Source: JBOFLG01 sp051657745 (GTDB lineage: Bacteria; Actinomycetota; Actinomycetes; Actinomycetales; Dermatophilaceae). From it: a stretch of DNA of 64,000 nt. Below are positions 7,106 through 15,387 of this stretch, piece by piece. The stretch is from contig JBOFLG010000117.1 in the NCBI GenBank assembly GCA_051657745.1, positions 1 through 64,000 on the forward strand. The letters are read 5' to 3'. Below the pieces are notes generated by a model. The model saw only the letters and a list, made by a program, of their open reading frames with translations, ran no database searches and was not told the DNA's origin. Both the position numbers and the translations under genes were made by a program. Within the stretch, counting starts at the first letter, position 1. Each line of letters starts with the position of its first letter.

Positions 7106-9004
7106 TCAGATCGCGGCGGCCCGACGCAGCGCCGCACGAGTGGCCGCATGGCGCTCGAGCACGCGGCGCACCGGCGCCAGGACCTGGTCGTCGGCCACCA
7201 GACCGATCGCCTCGCGCAACCTGGCATCTGCTGTGGCGGCCAGCCGCCGACCACCGACCCGCGCCAGCCACCGGGCGAGCAGCGCGAGCAGCAGCCCCAG
7301 CATCACGCCGCCGACAAGCATCACGAACGGCACCGACATCACGCCCCACGACGGCGGCTCGGCCACGGTCGAACTGAGCTGGAACCAGCCCAGCACCGCA
7401 GACAGCACCAGCCACCACAACCCGACCAGCGCGGTGAACGCCAGCACGGTCTGAGCCACCCCGATGACCTGCCACCACCGGGGTCGTGGCCGGCCCAGCG
7501 AGGTCCCGACGACGGCCCGGTCGAGGGCGTCGCTCAGCGCGGCGTCGGCGGGCACGGCGGCACGCTCCACGGCATCCGCCCACGGCACCGGCAGCGCGGC
7601 GCCGGCCCGCTCGGCGACCCGCCGGGTGGCCAGTGACACCGCGGCCCGGGCTGCCGGAGTGGGCGGCGGCAGCGAGGACCGCCACAGCACGGACCGAACG
7701 TCGGCCTGCGACACGCTGACCTCGCGGCCGTCAAGCCGCAGCCGGCGCAACGGCCGAGCACGCAACTGGTGAACCCATCGAGTGACCGGCCATCCCGTGC
7801 GCGTCGCGGCCTGCATGCGGTAGTCGCGGTCGACCGCATCGACCACGAGCGGGACACCGGCACTGCGGGCTAGTGCGTCGACCAGGCCGACCCGGGCCGC
7901 CTCATCGACCACCGGCTCGGCGTCGGCGACGTGAGGGTCGAGGCCGAGAGCGGCAGCGCGCACGTCGGCAGCCAGTCGGGCCCGCGCGGCTGTCCGGCTC
8001 GCGACCACGTTGGCGATCCGCTGCCGCAGCTCGGTCAGGCCCGAGCCGTCGAGTGCCGACGTCATCACCACGGAGACGCGCGGCACCCCGTCGCGCTCCA
8101 TCAGGCGCACGAGATCGGCCCGGCACGTCTCGGCGTCACCTGGCGCGAGCCGATCCACCTGGTTGAGCACCACCATGGTGACCGCCTCGTGGGTAGCGAG
8201 CGCGCGCAGGTACTCATCGTGCAGCCGGGCGTCGGCGTACTTCTGCGGGTCGGTCACCCACACGAACAGGTCGACGACGTCGAGCACCCGCGCAGCCTCG
8301 GCCCGGTTGGCGAGATTGCAGGAGTCGAGGTCGGGCAGATCGAGCAACACGAGGCCGTCGATTGAGCCCACCGCCGGACCGGAGATTGGCGGCAGCGCGC
8401 CGCTGGTGATGCGGTCCGAGACAGCATCCTGCGGGGCGGCACCCGCGGCACCCGGACCACTGGAATCCGGCTCGGCCGCAACCACGTCGACGGACTCGGC
8501 GGACTCGGCATCCGGCTCGACGGACCCGGCGGCATCCGGCTCGACGGGCTCGACGGCGTCCGGCTCGACGGACCCGGCGGCGTCCGGCACCCCGACCTCA
8601 GCAGCCTCGCCCGCGACGCGGCCCGGTTCGACGAGATGGCGCGAGCCCACCCGGATCCAGTCGAGCAGCTCACCCGCCGGCTGCTCGCCCCAGATTGCTG
8701 CCACCGGTGTCGATGTCGTGGGCCGGCGCACGCCCACGGTGGCAATCTCGGCACCGACCAGGGCGTTGAACAGCGACGACTTGCCACTACCGGTGGCCCC
8801 GGCCAGCGCGACCACGGTGTGCGAGCCAAGGAGGGCGCTGCGCTGGCCGACCTTGTCCACCGCGGCGCGAGCCCGGCTGCGCTCAGCACCGGGAAACTGG
8901 ATGCCGCCAGCGTCGACAGCCGCCGACAATGCGGTGGCCGCCGCCGACAACTGCTCGGGTGAGGCAACGGCGATTGCGGCCGACCCCATGCGCAGTGGGC
9001 TCAC
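7106..9004 (-). CDS. membrane-associated GTPase, dynamin-like/YfjP type (second of pair)
   Basis: This 632-residue protein has a P-loop ALAGATGSGKSSLFNAL, a switch region RRPTTSTPV, a G3-like LLDLPDLDS and a G4-like VLNQVDRL. Two strongly hydrophobic segments (AFTALVGLWWLVLSAVLGWF and VMLVGGVMLGLLLALLARWL) lie near the C terminus. An acidic Pro/Glu/Asp insertion with short repeats (EPDAAGSVEPDA) sits between the P-loop and G3. GTG 9004 overlaps the upstream GTPase stop by GTGA, so the two are translationally coupled. Paired large GTPases of this kind recall bacterial dynamin-like proteins that act as heteromers on membranes; their role here is unproven. Confidence 0.8.
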   Translation of the reverse strand: MSPLRMGSAAIAVASPEQLSAAATALSAAVDAGGIQFPGAERSRARAAVDKVGQRSALLGSHTVVALAGATGSGKSSLFNALVGAEIATVGVRRPTTSTPVAAIWGEQPAGELLDWIRVGSRHLVEPGRVAGEAAEVGVPDAAGSVEPDAVEPVEPDAAGSVEPDAESAESVDVVAAEPDSSGPGAAGAAPQDAVSDRITSGALPPISGPAVGSIDGLVLLDLPDLDSCNLANRAEAARVLDVVDLFVWVTDPQKYADARLHDEYLRALATHEAVTMVVLNQVDRLAPGDAETCRADLVRLMERDGVPRVSVVMTSALDGSGLTELRQRIANVVASRTAARARLAADVRAAALGLDPHVADAEPVVDEAARVGLVDALARSAGVPLVVDAVDRDYRMQAATRTGWPVTRWVHQLRARPLRRLRLDGREVSVSQADVRSVLWRSSLPPPTPAARAAVSLATRRVAERAGAALPVPWADAVERAAVPADAALSDALDRAVVGTSLGRPRPRWWQVIGVAQTVLAFTALVGLWWLVLSAVLGWFQLSSTVAEPPSWGVMSVPFVMLVGGVMLGLLLALLARWLARVGGRRLAATADARLREAIGLVADDQVLAPVRRVLERHAATRAALRRAAAI

Positions 9005-10707
9005 CGGGACGCCACCCGCAACCGTTCGGCGATGGACGTCAGCCGGTCGGCCTGGCCCTCCGGGGGCGCCTGCTCGGCCAGTACCTCGGTGTACCTGGCT
9101 CGCTCGACGATAAACAACTCGTCGATACGCTCGAGTAGCCGGCGCCGGGCCTTTGCCGCCATCCGGCGCACCGCCTGGTCGCCGAAGATCGCCTCGAGCA
9201 CCCGCTGGGCGAGCAGGGCCGTACCACCGGCGATCCCCACCTCGGCACCGACCAGCCCGCCGGTACTCCCGAAAGCCACGAGCATGAGAAACAGTCCAAT
9301 CGCGTTGACCCCGTAGGCCGCCACCCGGGCATTGGTGCGCCGACCCTGTCCTTCGGTGCGAACCAGGTCGAGAACCTCACCCTGCCAGGCACGCACCAGA
9401 CGACCGATGTCCTCGTCGAGGGTGGATGACGGCTGAGCCAAGTCGGGGTGCCGAGCCAGCAGGGCAGCGCCGCCGGGAAGACGGCGCCACACCCGTGCGG
9501 CATCGGAGACCGCGGTCTCGGCATTGGCGAGCACCAGCGCAGCCACACCGGTGTGCAGCGCCTCGCCGAGGGTACCGGTGGGCGGCCGACGGCCGGTGAC
9601 CGCGGCGGCAATGCGGTCGCGCCACCGGCTCACCGTGGACTCGACCTGCTTGAAGAACTCACCGGTACCGACGAACTCCTGCCAGCGGGCGAGGACCTCC
9701 CCGCGGAGCAGAGTGCCGTCCGTCATCCCCGCCGCCACCCGATCGTGGGCGACCTCGAAACTCTCGTCGAGTGCCTCAACGAGCGCCGCTGCCGCAGCCT
9801 GCTGCTCGCGGCTCGCGGCGACCAGTTCCGCAGTGCGGGAGGAGAGCGAGTCGACCGCACCCCGCAGGGTCTGCCCGACGACGATCGCCCGCGCCCGGAC
9901 GTCGCCGGCCAGCGCTTCGAGCCACGCGCGGAGTCGGGCGTAGGCGTCATCCGGGAGCCGCCCGTCGGTGAGTGCCACCTCAGGGACCGTGAAGATCGGC
10001 GCGGTGGGCAGGCCCTGGTCGCGCAGCATGGTGGCGAGGTGGGGTCGGATCTCGGCGACGGCCCCCTCGGCGATGCGGTCGAGCACAATCGCGACGGCGG
10101 TGCCGCGGTCGGCGGCGGTGCGCAAGAGGTCCCACGGCACGGCGTCGGCGTAGCGGGCCGCGGTCGTCACGAACAGCCACAGGTCGGCTGCGGCGAGCAA
10201 CTGGGTGGCGAGCTCACGGTTGGCCGAGACCACGGAGTCGATGTCGGGCGCGTCGAGCAGAGCGAGCCCGGCAGGTAACGCAGCGCTCTCGGCCAGGCGC
10301 ACCACCGCTCCGCCGGCATCGCCAGTGTCTCGGCCGGTCAGCCGGGCCAGCCCGGGGAGGATGCGGTCGCCGTCGAACCAGCCGACGTCGTCCGGGTGGT
10401 GCACCAGCACCGGAGTGGTGGTGGTCGGCCGCAGCACTCCGGCACGACTCACCTCGCTGGCCACGAGCGAGTTCACCAGGGTCGACTTGCCGGCACCAGT
10501 CGACCCCCCGACCACCGCGAGCAGCGGCGCGTCGAGCGAGCGCAGCCGCGGGATGACGTAATCGTCCAGTTGGGCGATCAACTCTCGTCGGCTTACCTCA
10601 GCGGCCTCGCGGCCGGGCACGTCGAGCGGCAGCACGGCGCGGTCGACCTCCCCGCGCAGATCTTCCACCGCCGAGACCAGGGTTAGCCCTCCCGGCTCGT
10701 CCTCCAC
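9001..10707 (-). CDS. membrane-associated GTPase, dynamin-like (first of pair)
   Basis: The P-loop is LLAVVGGSTGAGKSTLVNSL, followed by LRPTTTTPVLVHH, LLDAPDIDSVVSANRE (G3) and AIVLDRIAEGAV (G4-like). The rest is a long alpha-helical region, with a hydrophobic stretch near residues 450-500 (YGVNAIGLFLMLVAFGSTGGLV) and a basic helical tail. The chosen GTG at 10707 gives 568 residues, starting near the family's usual first conserved segment; GTG 10737 is the main alternative. It is coupled to the second GTPase. Membrane remodelling or repair is a reasonable inference from dynamin relatives, but not shown. Confidence 0.75.
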   Translation of the reverse strand: MEDEPGGLTLVSAVEDLRGEVDRAVLPLDVPGREAAEVSRRELIAQLDDYVIPRLRSLDAPLLAVVGGSTGAGKSTLVNSLVASEVSRAGVLRPTTTTPVLVHHPDDVGWFDGDRILPGLARLTGRDTGDAGGAVVRLAESAALPAGLALLDAPDIDSVVSANRELATQLLAAADLWLFVTTAARYADAVPWDLLRTAADRGTAVAIVLDRIAEGAVAEIRPHLATMLRDQGLPTAPIFTVPEVALTDGRLPDDAYARLRAWLEALAGDVRARAIVVGQTLRGAVDSLSSRTAELVAASREQQAAAAALVEALDESFEVAHDRVAAGMTDGTLLRGEVLARWQEFVGTGEFFKQVESTVSRWRDRIAAAVTGRRPPTGTLGEALHTGVAALVLANAETAVSDAARVWRRLPGGAALLARHPDLAQPSSTLDEDIGRLVRAWQGEVLDLVRTEGQGRRTNARVAAYGVNAIGLFLMLVAFGSTGGLVGAEVGIAGGTALLAQRVLEAIFGDQAVRRMAAKARRRLLERIDELFIVERARYTEVLAEQAPPEGQADRLTSIAERLRVASR

Positions 10708-10744
10708 GGGGCCAAGGGTAGCCAGCGTGGGGACCACATCCGCG

Positions 10745-10817
10745 CATCGCCACCCCGGCCATGCCGAACCGGCCCACTCGACCTCTCGAACATCGCCACC
10801 CCGGCCATGCCGAACCG
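10745..10817. repeat. 27-bp direct repeat upstream of thpR
   Basis: The 27-bp sequence beginning CATCGCCACCCCGGCCATGC occurs at 10745-10771 and again at 10791-10817, 46 bp apart. It lies in the divergent region between the GTPase pair and thpR. The second copy ends 25 bp before the thpR start, so the repeats could affect either promoter. Confidence 0.8.
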
Positions 10818-10841
10818 AGCAACTCCGGCAAGGATGACGCC

Positions 10842-11399
10842 GTGCGTGTCTTCGTCGCGATCGAGCCATCACCGGATGCCGTGGAGCATCTCGACGCCTT
10901 TCTCGAGCCCCGGCGAGGTACCGGCGAGATGCGGTGGTCGTCGCCCAGCCAGTGGCACATCACCCTGGCCTTCGCCGGGGCCGTGCCCGCTCGGCTCGCC
11001 GAGCCACTCGTGGAGGCGGTCGCGGATGCCGTGGCGCGGCATCCGGTCGCGCCACTCGCGCTGGCCGGGGGCGGCTGCTTCCCGGACGTCACCCGAGCCA
11101 GCCTGCTCTGGGCCGGGGTTCGCGACGGCTCGCACCTGGAACCGGTAGCCCGCGCGACCCGCTCGGCGCTGGGCAGTGTCGGCGCGGCACCCGAGGGTGG
11201 GGCGTTCGTCCCGCACGTGACACTCGCCCGTCTTGGTGGCCCGCCGAGAGATGCCACCCGGTGGGTGCGGGTGCTCGAGACCTATGCGGGCCCCGAGTTC
11301 GCGGCATCCGAGATCGCGGTGGTCGAGTCCCACCTGCCGACGCAGCGCGGGCACCGCCCGCGCCACGAGGTACTCGCCCGTCTCCCCGTGGGTGGGTAA
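10842..11399 (+). CDS. thpR: RNA 2',3'-cyclic phosphodiesterase
   Basis: This 185-residue 2H phosphoesterase has its two catalytic HxT motifs in QWHITLAFAG and PHVTLARLGG, at the usual spacing. The family (LigT/ThpR) opens 2',3'-cyclic phosphates and may act on tRNA halves. GTG 10842 follows an AAGGA ribosome site and begins VRVFVAIEPSPDA, the conserved N terminus. The open frame upstream is not conserved-looking. A tRNA-Arg gene follows 32 bp downstream. Confidence 0.88.
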   Translation: MRVFVAIEPSPDAVEHLDAFLEPRRGTGEMRWSSPSQWHITLAFAGAVPARLAEPLVEAVADAVARHPVAPLALAGGGCFPDVTRASLLWAGVRDGSHLEPVARATRSALGSVGAAPEGGAFVPHVTLARLGGPPRDATRWVRVLETYAGPEFAASEIAVVESHLPTQRGHRPRHEVLARLPVGG

Positions 11400-11431
11400 C
11401 TTCTACACTGTCAGGCGGTACCGCAGCACCA

Positions 11432-11505
11432 GCCCCCGTAGCTCAGCTGGACAGAGCAAGAGCCTTCTAATCTCGAGGTCGCAGGTTCGAGTCCTGCCGG
11501 GGGCG
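11432..11505 (+). tRNA. tRNA-Arg (anticodon TCT)
   Basis: The acceptor stem GCCCCCG/CGGGGGC is perfect, the D arm is GCTC/GAGC and the T arm is GCAGG TTCGAGT CCTGC. The loop CTTCTAA gives anticodon TCT (Arg AGA codons). The anticodon stem is weak: AGAGC faces TCTCG, leaving only three canonical pairs, with mismatches at 27-43 (A-G) and 31-39 (C-T). The discriminator is G and CCA is not encoded. Confidence 0.8.
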
Positions 11506-11507
11506 CC

Positions 11508-11829
11508 TACTCGGCTACGCGTCCTGACAGTTCAGCCCAGATCCTCGCCCGGGGTCGATGGCGGAACCGCGTGCGCGCTCACCTCTCGCCCGATGCAGGT
11601 GAGCGGCGCCCGCGCGGTGCTGCACACCGGGTCCAGACGCAGCCTGATCCTGCTCTGCATGTCTCCGAGCGCCCGCTCGCTGGTCAGCCTGCCACGGCAT
11701 CCGCATCGGTGCGTCGGTGCGGAGGCGGTGGAGAAGCGCCCTCCGGTCAGGCGGGGTTCTACCCGAGCAAACCGCCGGAGAAGTTTAGTCTGACACGGAC
11801 ATTACTGGTCATGGTGTAGTTTCAGCGCC
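11508..11829. other. gene-poor interval before the accessory block
   Basis: I see no supported gene here. The last 60 bases are less GC-rich (for example AGAAGTTTAGTCTGACACGG) and probably hold the promoter for the 11830 gene. The 3' end of the tRNA-Arg is not repeated within the interval. Confidence 0.5.
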
Positions 11830-12636
11830 GTGAGTGAGCAGCAGGACGTGATCACGGATCTCGAGGAGGCCGGAGTTCTGGCCGGCACACGGTGGGCGTA
11901 CCACTCGGCCACCATCCGGTCGCTGGAGACATACTCTGAGGCCGATGGTCACGACGCCGCGTGGCTCGGCAACACCAGATTCACCTACTTCCGCAACCGG
12001 CTGGACCGGGTGTTCGCCTGCGAGCAGTACGCCGTCCGCTCCGGCGACGACGATGCCGGCCTCGATCTGCTGTACGCCGAATTGTCCACGCTGGACCGCG
12101 ACACCATGCCGCACCTGGACCCCGGCCTGGTCCGCCGCTCCAATCTCAACGGCAGCCCCGGATGGGCCTGTGGCCAGCGCCGGTTCCTCCTGGCCTCGGG
12201 CGTCTTCGGCAAGCTCGACCAGACGCCGTGGCCCCAGAAGAGCCCGACAAAGCAGCGAGTGGCTCGCCAACCCAATCCCGATCCGGCGCAACCGTCGCTC
12301 TTCGAGAGTTTCGCCGACGAGGAGATCAGCGGGCTGGAGTCCGCCCTGAACACCGCGAACGAGCTGGACCTGGTGACTTTCGTGATCGCCCACAGCCTCG
12401 ACTCGCTCAGCCAGCAGCGCGAGTTGGTACTCGGCCGGGCCCGCTTGAACTCCGGCGGTGGCCACGCATGGCACTGGCGGCAGGATCTTCTGGGCGCCCC
12501 GCCCGCGGATGGTGGACGTCGCCGGGGCGGCACACCGCTGCCCACCGGGCCGACGGTCGCGCCGGATGATGCCCCGGTCCGTTTGCGCCGCCAGGCTGGC
12601 GAGCGTCGTGACGATCGTGCTGGTGATGCGCGGTGA
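11830..12636 (+). CDS. uncharacterised protein coupled to XRE-ImmA/IrrE
   Basis: This 268-residue soluble protein has no signal peptide or membrane segment. Conserved-looking tracts are GHDAAWLGNTRFTYFRNRLD, SNLNGSPGWACGQRRFLLAS, PTKQRVARQPNPDPAQPSLF and GGGHAWHWRQDLLG; the last 45 residues are Pro/Gly/Arg-rich. No named domain is recognised. GTG 11830 is the start. Its stop overlaps the start of the XRE-ImmA/IrrE gene by GTGA, so the two are made together. I recall similar protein pairs in other actinomycetes, but did not search. By analogy with two-gene modules containing a COG2856 protease, it could be a toxin, a sensor or the protease substrate (inference). Confidence 0.7.
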   Translation: MSEQQDVITDLEEAGVLAGTRWAYHSATIRSLETYSEADGHDAAWLGNTRFTYFRNRLDRVFACEQYAVRSGDDDAGLDLLYAELSTLDRDTMPHLDPGLVRRSNLNGSPGWACGQRRFLLASGVFGKLDQTPWPQKSPTKQRVARQPNPDPAQPSLFESFADEEISGLESALNTANELDLVTFVIAHSLDSLSQQRELVLGRARLNSGGGHAWHWRQDLLGAPPADGGRRRGGTPLPTGPTVAPDDAPVRLRRQAGERRDDRAGDAR

Positions 12637-13862
12637 GTTCTCGGACATCGACAACCGACCGGGCAGCCACCGTCGCCGCCCTCTTCGACGGAGCACGTCT
12701 CACGCTTGCCCGACATCTCGCAGGTCTGCGCAAGAGCGACCTGGCAACCAAGGTCGGGAAGAGCCCGACCGCCGTGGCCGCATGGGAGTCGGGGGCTACC
12801 CGGCCCACGGCCGCCACAGTGGCGCACCTGGCACTAAGCCTGTCCGTCGATCCGGGGTTCTTCGCGATTCGTCCGGATGACGTCGCAGCGCTGAGCACCA
12901 CGCCGCACTTCCGCTCGCTGCGGTCAACCAGCCAACTTGCCCGTGATCAGGCCTTTGCGTACGGGCAGTTGGCCGTCGACATCGCAACCAGCCTGGAGCG
13001 GCACGTCGAGTTCCTGGAGCCGGACGTGCCGAGTCACCCGGTCTCGGTCGACGACCGCGACGGCAACGGCCCGGAGCGGGCCGCGCAGCTCGTCCGGGAG
13101 CAGTGGGGGCTCGAGGTCGGGCCAGCCGGTCACCTCGTCCGGCTGCTGGAGAACCACGGCGTGCTGGTGGCCTTCAGTCCGGAGCAGACGGCTTCGGTGG
13201 ACGCCTACTCCTTCGACAGCCGGTTGCGCCCGGTCGTGATCCTCAATCCGAGCAAGCGCGACTACTACCGCCAGCGCTTCGACGTGGCGCACGAGTTGGG
13301 TCACTTGGTGATGCACGGCGATGCCGAGCCCGGCGGCCGGATCGTCGAGGACCAGGCTCACCGCTTCTCGGCCGAGTTGCTGATGCCTGCCGACCAGATC
13401 CGCGACCTGCTTCCGCAGACCATGGGCGGCAACGTCTGGCAAACCCTGGCCCGCCTGAAGGAGCAGTGGGGCGTGAGTCTCCAGGCCCTGTTGTACCGCG
13501 CCCGCTGGCTCGGACGGCTCAGTGACGTGTCCTACCGCAACGCGATGGCGACCATTTCCACCCGTGGCTGGCGGCGAAACGAACCTGGCTTGATCAGCGC
13601 CATCGAGCAGCCATCAGTACTCTCGCGCGCTGTGGAGTTGCTGGCACGGGAAGGAATCGACGAGACGCAGCTGATTGCACAGTGCCGCGTGCCGGTCGAT
13701 CTGTTCCGTACCGTCACATCTCGCGCCCCGCGCGGCGATTCACCCGGCTCGGCGGACAGGCTGGCCGCCACCGAACGGCCGGGTGGCCGCGTGGGGTCGC
13801 TACTGGACCGAAAACCAGGGCTGCAGAAAGTCGGGCCGTGGAGCGGTGAACTGGAAACCTGA
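12633..13862 (+). CDS. XRE-family regulator fused to ImmA/IrrE metallopeptidase domain
   Basis: The N-terminal HTH (about residues 25-80) reads LAGLRKSDLATKVGKSPTAVAAWESG. A zinc-peptidase domain follows at about 190-260, with the HExxH motif in RFDVAHELGHLVMHGD and a downstream ELLMPADQI segment typical of COG2856. Proteins of this architecture bind their own promoter, and some cleave a repressor after DNA damage, as ImmA does in ICEBs1 and IrrE in Deinococcus. The C-terminal 130 residues (helical, ending GPWSGELET) are less typical. GTG 12633 overlaps the upstream stop by GTGA. No phage or ICE genes are nearby. Confidence 0.88.
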   Translation: MSSRTSTTDRAATVAALFDGARLTLARHLAGLRKSDLATKVGKSPTAVAAWESGATRPTAATVAHLALSLSVDPGFFAIRPDDVAALSTTPHFRSLRSTSQLARDQAFAYGQLAVDIATSLERHVEFLEPDVPSHPVSVDDRDGNGPERAAQLVREQWGLEVGPAGHLVRLLENHGVLVAFSPEQTASVDAYSFDSRLRPVVILNPSKRDYYRQRFDVAHELGHLVMHGDAEPGGRIVEDQAHRFSAELLMPADQIRDLLPQTMGGNVWQTLARLKEQWGVSLQALLYRARWLGRLSDVSYRNAMATISTRGWRRNEPGLISAIEQPSVLSRAVELLAREGIDETQLIAQCRVPVDLFRTVTSRAPRGDSPGSADRLAATERPGGRVGSLLDRKPGLQKVGPWSGELET

Positions 13863-13916
13863 TCGGTTCAGCGGGCTGGTCCGGGGCTGGTCCAGGCCAT
13901 GCGGCGAGCCTGCCGG

Positions 13917-13934
13917 GGTGTGCGGTGGCACACC
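13917..13934. terminator. small hairpin after the XRE-ImmA gene
   Basis: GGTGTGC (13917-13923) pairs with GCACACC (13928-13934) over a GGTG loop, 55 bp after the stop codon. There is no U-tract, so the assignment is tentative. Confidence 0.3.
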
Positions 13935-14064
13935 GTGCTGGGGCGTCAGTTGAGCGTGCCGAACTCGAACGCCGGGTGGGGGTCAGCGCCACGTTGATCG
14001 CTCGCCCCGAGCGGGTCGGTAGGCGCCCGACCGGGCCGGACGTCCACTTGCTACGGTCGGTTGG

Positions 14065-15324
14065 ATGGCGCCAGTGTCGCGAGGTCGTAAGCCGAAGAAG
14101 TCCGTCAACAAGGCCAAGCGTTCCGCGCCGGGCCGGGCAAACCCAGCCCGGCGGCCAGAGTCGATGCTGGGCATGTTCCAGCAGGCCTTCGGCTCGAACG
14201 AACGACCTGAATGGTTCGACGACTCCATCCGCACCGTTCTCGACGGCGCCCGCGCATTGCTCGACGTGACTGGTCCGCGGGAGCTCGAACAGCTCACCGC
14301 GGAACTGGTCGGGGCCGAGTTGCACCGAGCAATCCGGGACGTCAAGAGCGGCTTGCGGTTCGACTGGTGGTTCACCGACGTCGCCGACGCCACCCGTCGC
14401 CGCCTTGAGTCGGCGGCCGGAAGCGACGAGTGGCGGGCGCCGTACTGGCTGCTGCACGGCCTCGCTGCGATCGCCCCGCCAGAACTGGCCCCGAAACTGC
14501 CCACCCGTGGGTTCGTGAAGTCGCTGCGCGCCGACCCCGCACCGCCGTCCTGGCTGTGGGACGCCACCCGCAGCGCTCCGACCGGTGACATCTGGTGGAT
14601 GCGCGACACCTACGGCACCCGGTACGCCGTGATCGCCGGGTTCGAGTACCCGCACGACCCCGCCCAGCACGTGATGCTCCTCGACCTCGACGCCTCCGGC
14701 TTCGTCACCCTGGCCGATGTCGGGATTGTCGATGACGTGCACCAGGCCGCGGAGATGTGGCGCCAGACGGTCGGCGCCTCAGCAGGAGCCGCCCGGCCGC
14801 AACTCGTCACCGATCCTGACCAGTTGCAGTGTCTGGTGCACCTCGACACTGGCGAGACCATCGTCCGCGGTGACGAGCCGCGCCCGGTACTCGACAACTG
14901 GTTTCGGGCCGACCGCCGGGTCCGCCAGCTCCACGACAGCCTGCGCCGAGCGGGCCTGCCGCTCCCTCCGCCCACGAGCCTGTACCACGGCCTTGACATC
15001 ACCGTGATGACCCGCCCGTTCACCGAGTGGATGACGAACACTGCTGCCGCAGAACCGAACCCGGAGTCCGTCGATGCGCTGGCTGAGGCGTGGATGGAGG
15101 GCGCGCTGCCCGAGACCTGGTTCTCGGTGTCTCCGCGCCGAGTGGAGTTCCAACTCGCCCTCATCGGCGACTGGTACGACGACGACATCACGACCGAGGT
15201 GCTCGAGTTGCTGCCCATTTGGGTGCGCTGGCTCGGCGAACGAGGGGATCTGCCCGAGCTCCTCTCCGAACCGGTGACCGCCGCGGCTACATCTGGCGGC
15301 CCGGCCGACGCGACACCCCGGTAG
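14065..15324 (+). CDS. uncharacterised protein, 419 residues
   Basis: No domain is recognised. The first 30 residues are basic (SRGRKPKKSVNKAKRSAPGR), as in nucleic-acid-associated or SEC-C-like proteins, but no SEC-C zinc motif is present. The rest is a soluble alpha/beta protein with tryptophan-rich tracts (FDWWFTDVADATRRRLES, GDIWWMRDTYGTRY) and an aspartate-rich LIGDWYDDDITTEV near the end. ATG 14065 is the only sensible start. It lies between the XRE-ImmA pair and the oxygenase gene, 64 bp before the latter, and may be co-transcribed with it. I assign no function. Confidence 0.75.
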   Translation: MAPVSRGRKPKKSVNKAKRSAPGRANPARRPESMLGMFQQAFGSNERPEWFDDSIRTVLDGARALLDVTGPRELEQLTAELVGAELHRAIRDVKSGLRFDWWFTDVADATRRRLESAAGSDEWRAPYWLLHGLAAIAPPELAPKLPTRGFVKSLRADPAPPSWLWDATRSAPTGDIWWMRDTYGTRYAVIAGFEYPHDPAQHVMLLDLDASGFVTLADVGIVDDVHQAAEMWRQTVGASAGAARPQLVTDPDQLQCLVHLDTGETIVRGDEPRPVLDNWFRADRRVRQLHDSLRRAGLPLPPPTSLYHGLDITVMTRPFTEWMTNTAAAEPNPESVDALAEAWMEGALPETWFSVSPRRVEFQLALIGDWYDDDITTEVLELLPIWVRWLGERGDLPELLSEPVTAAATSGGPADATPR

Positions 15325-15387
15325 GTAACGACGTTCCATCCGGGCCGGGCGACCACGAGACACCGACAAGGCGGGAGCAAAGAAAAC

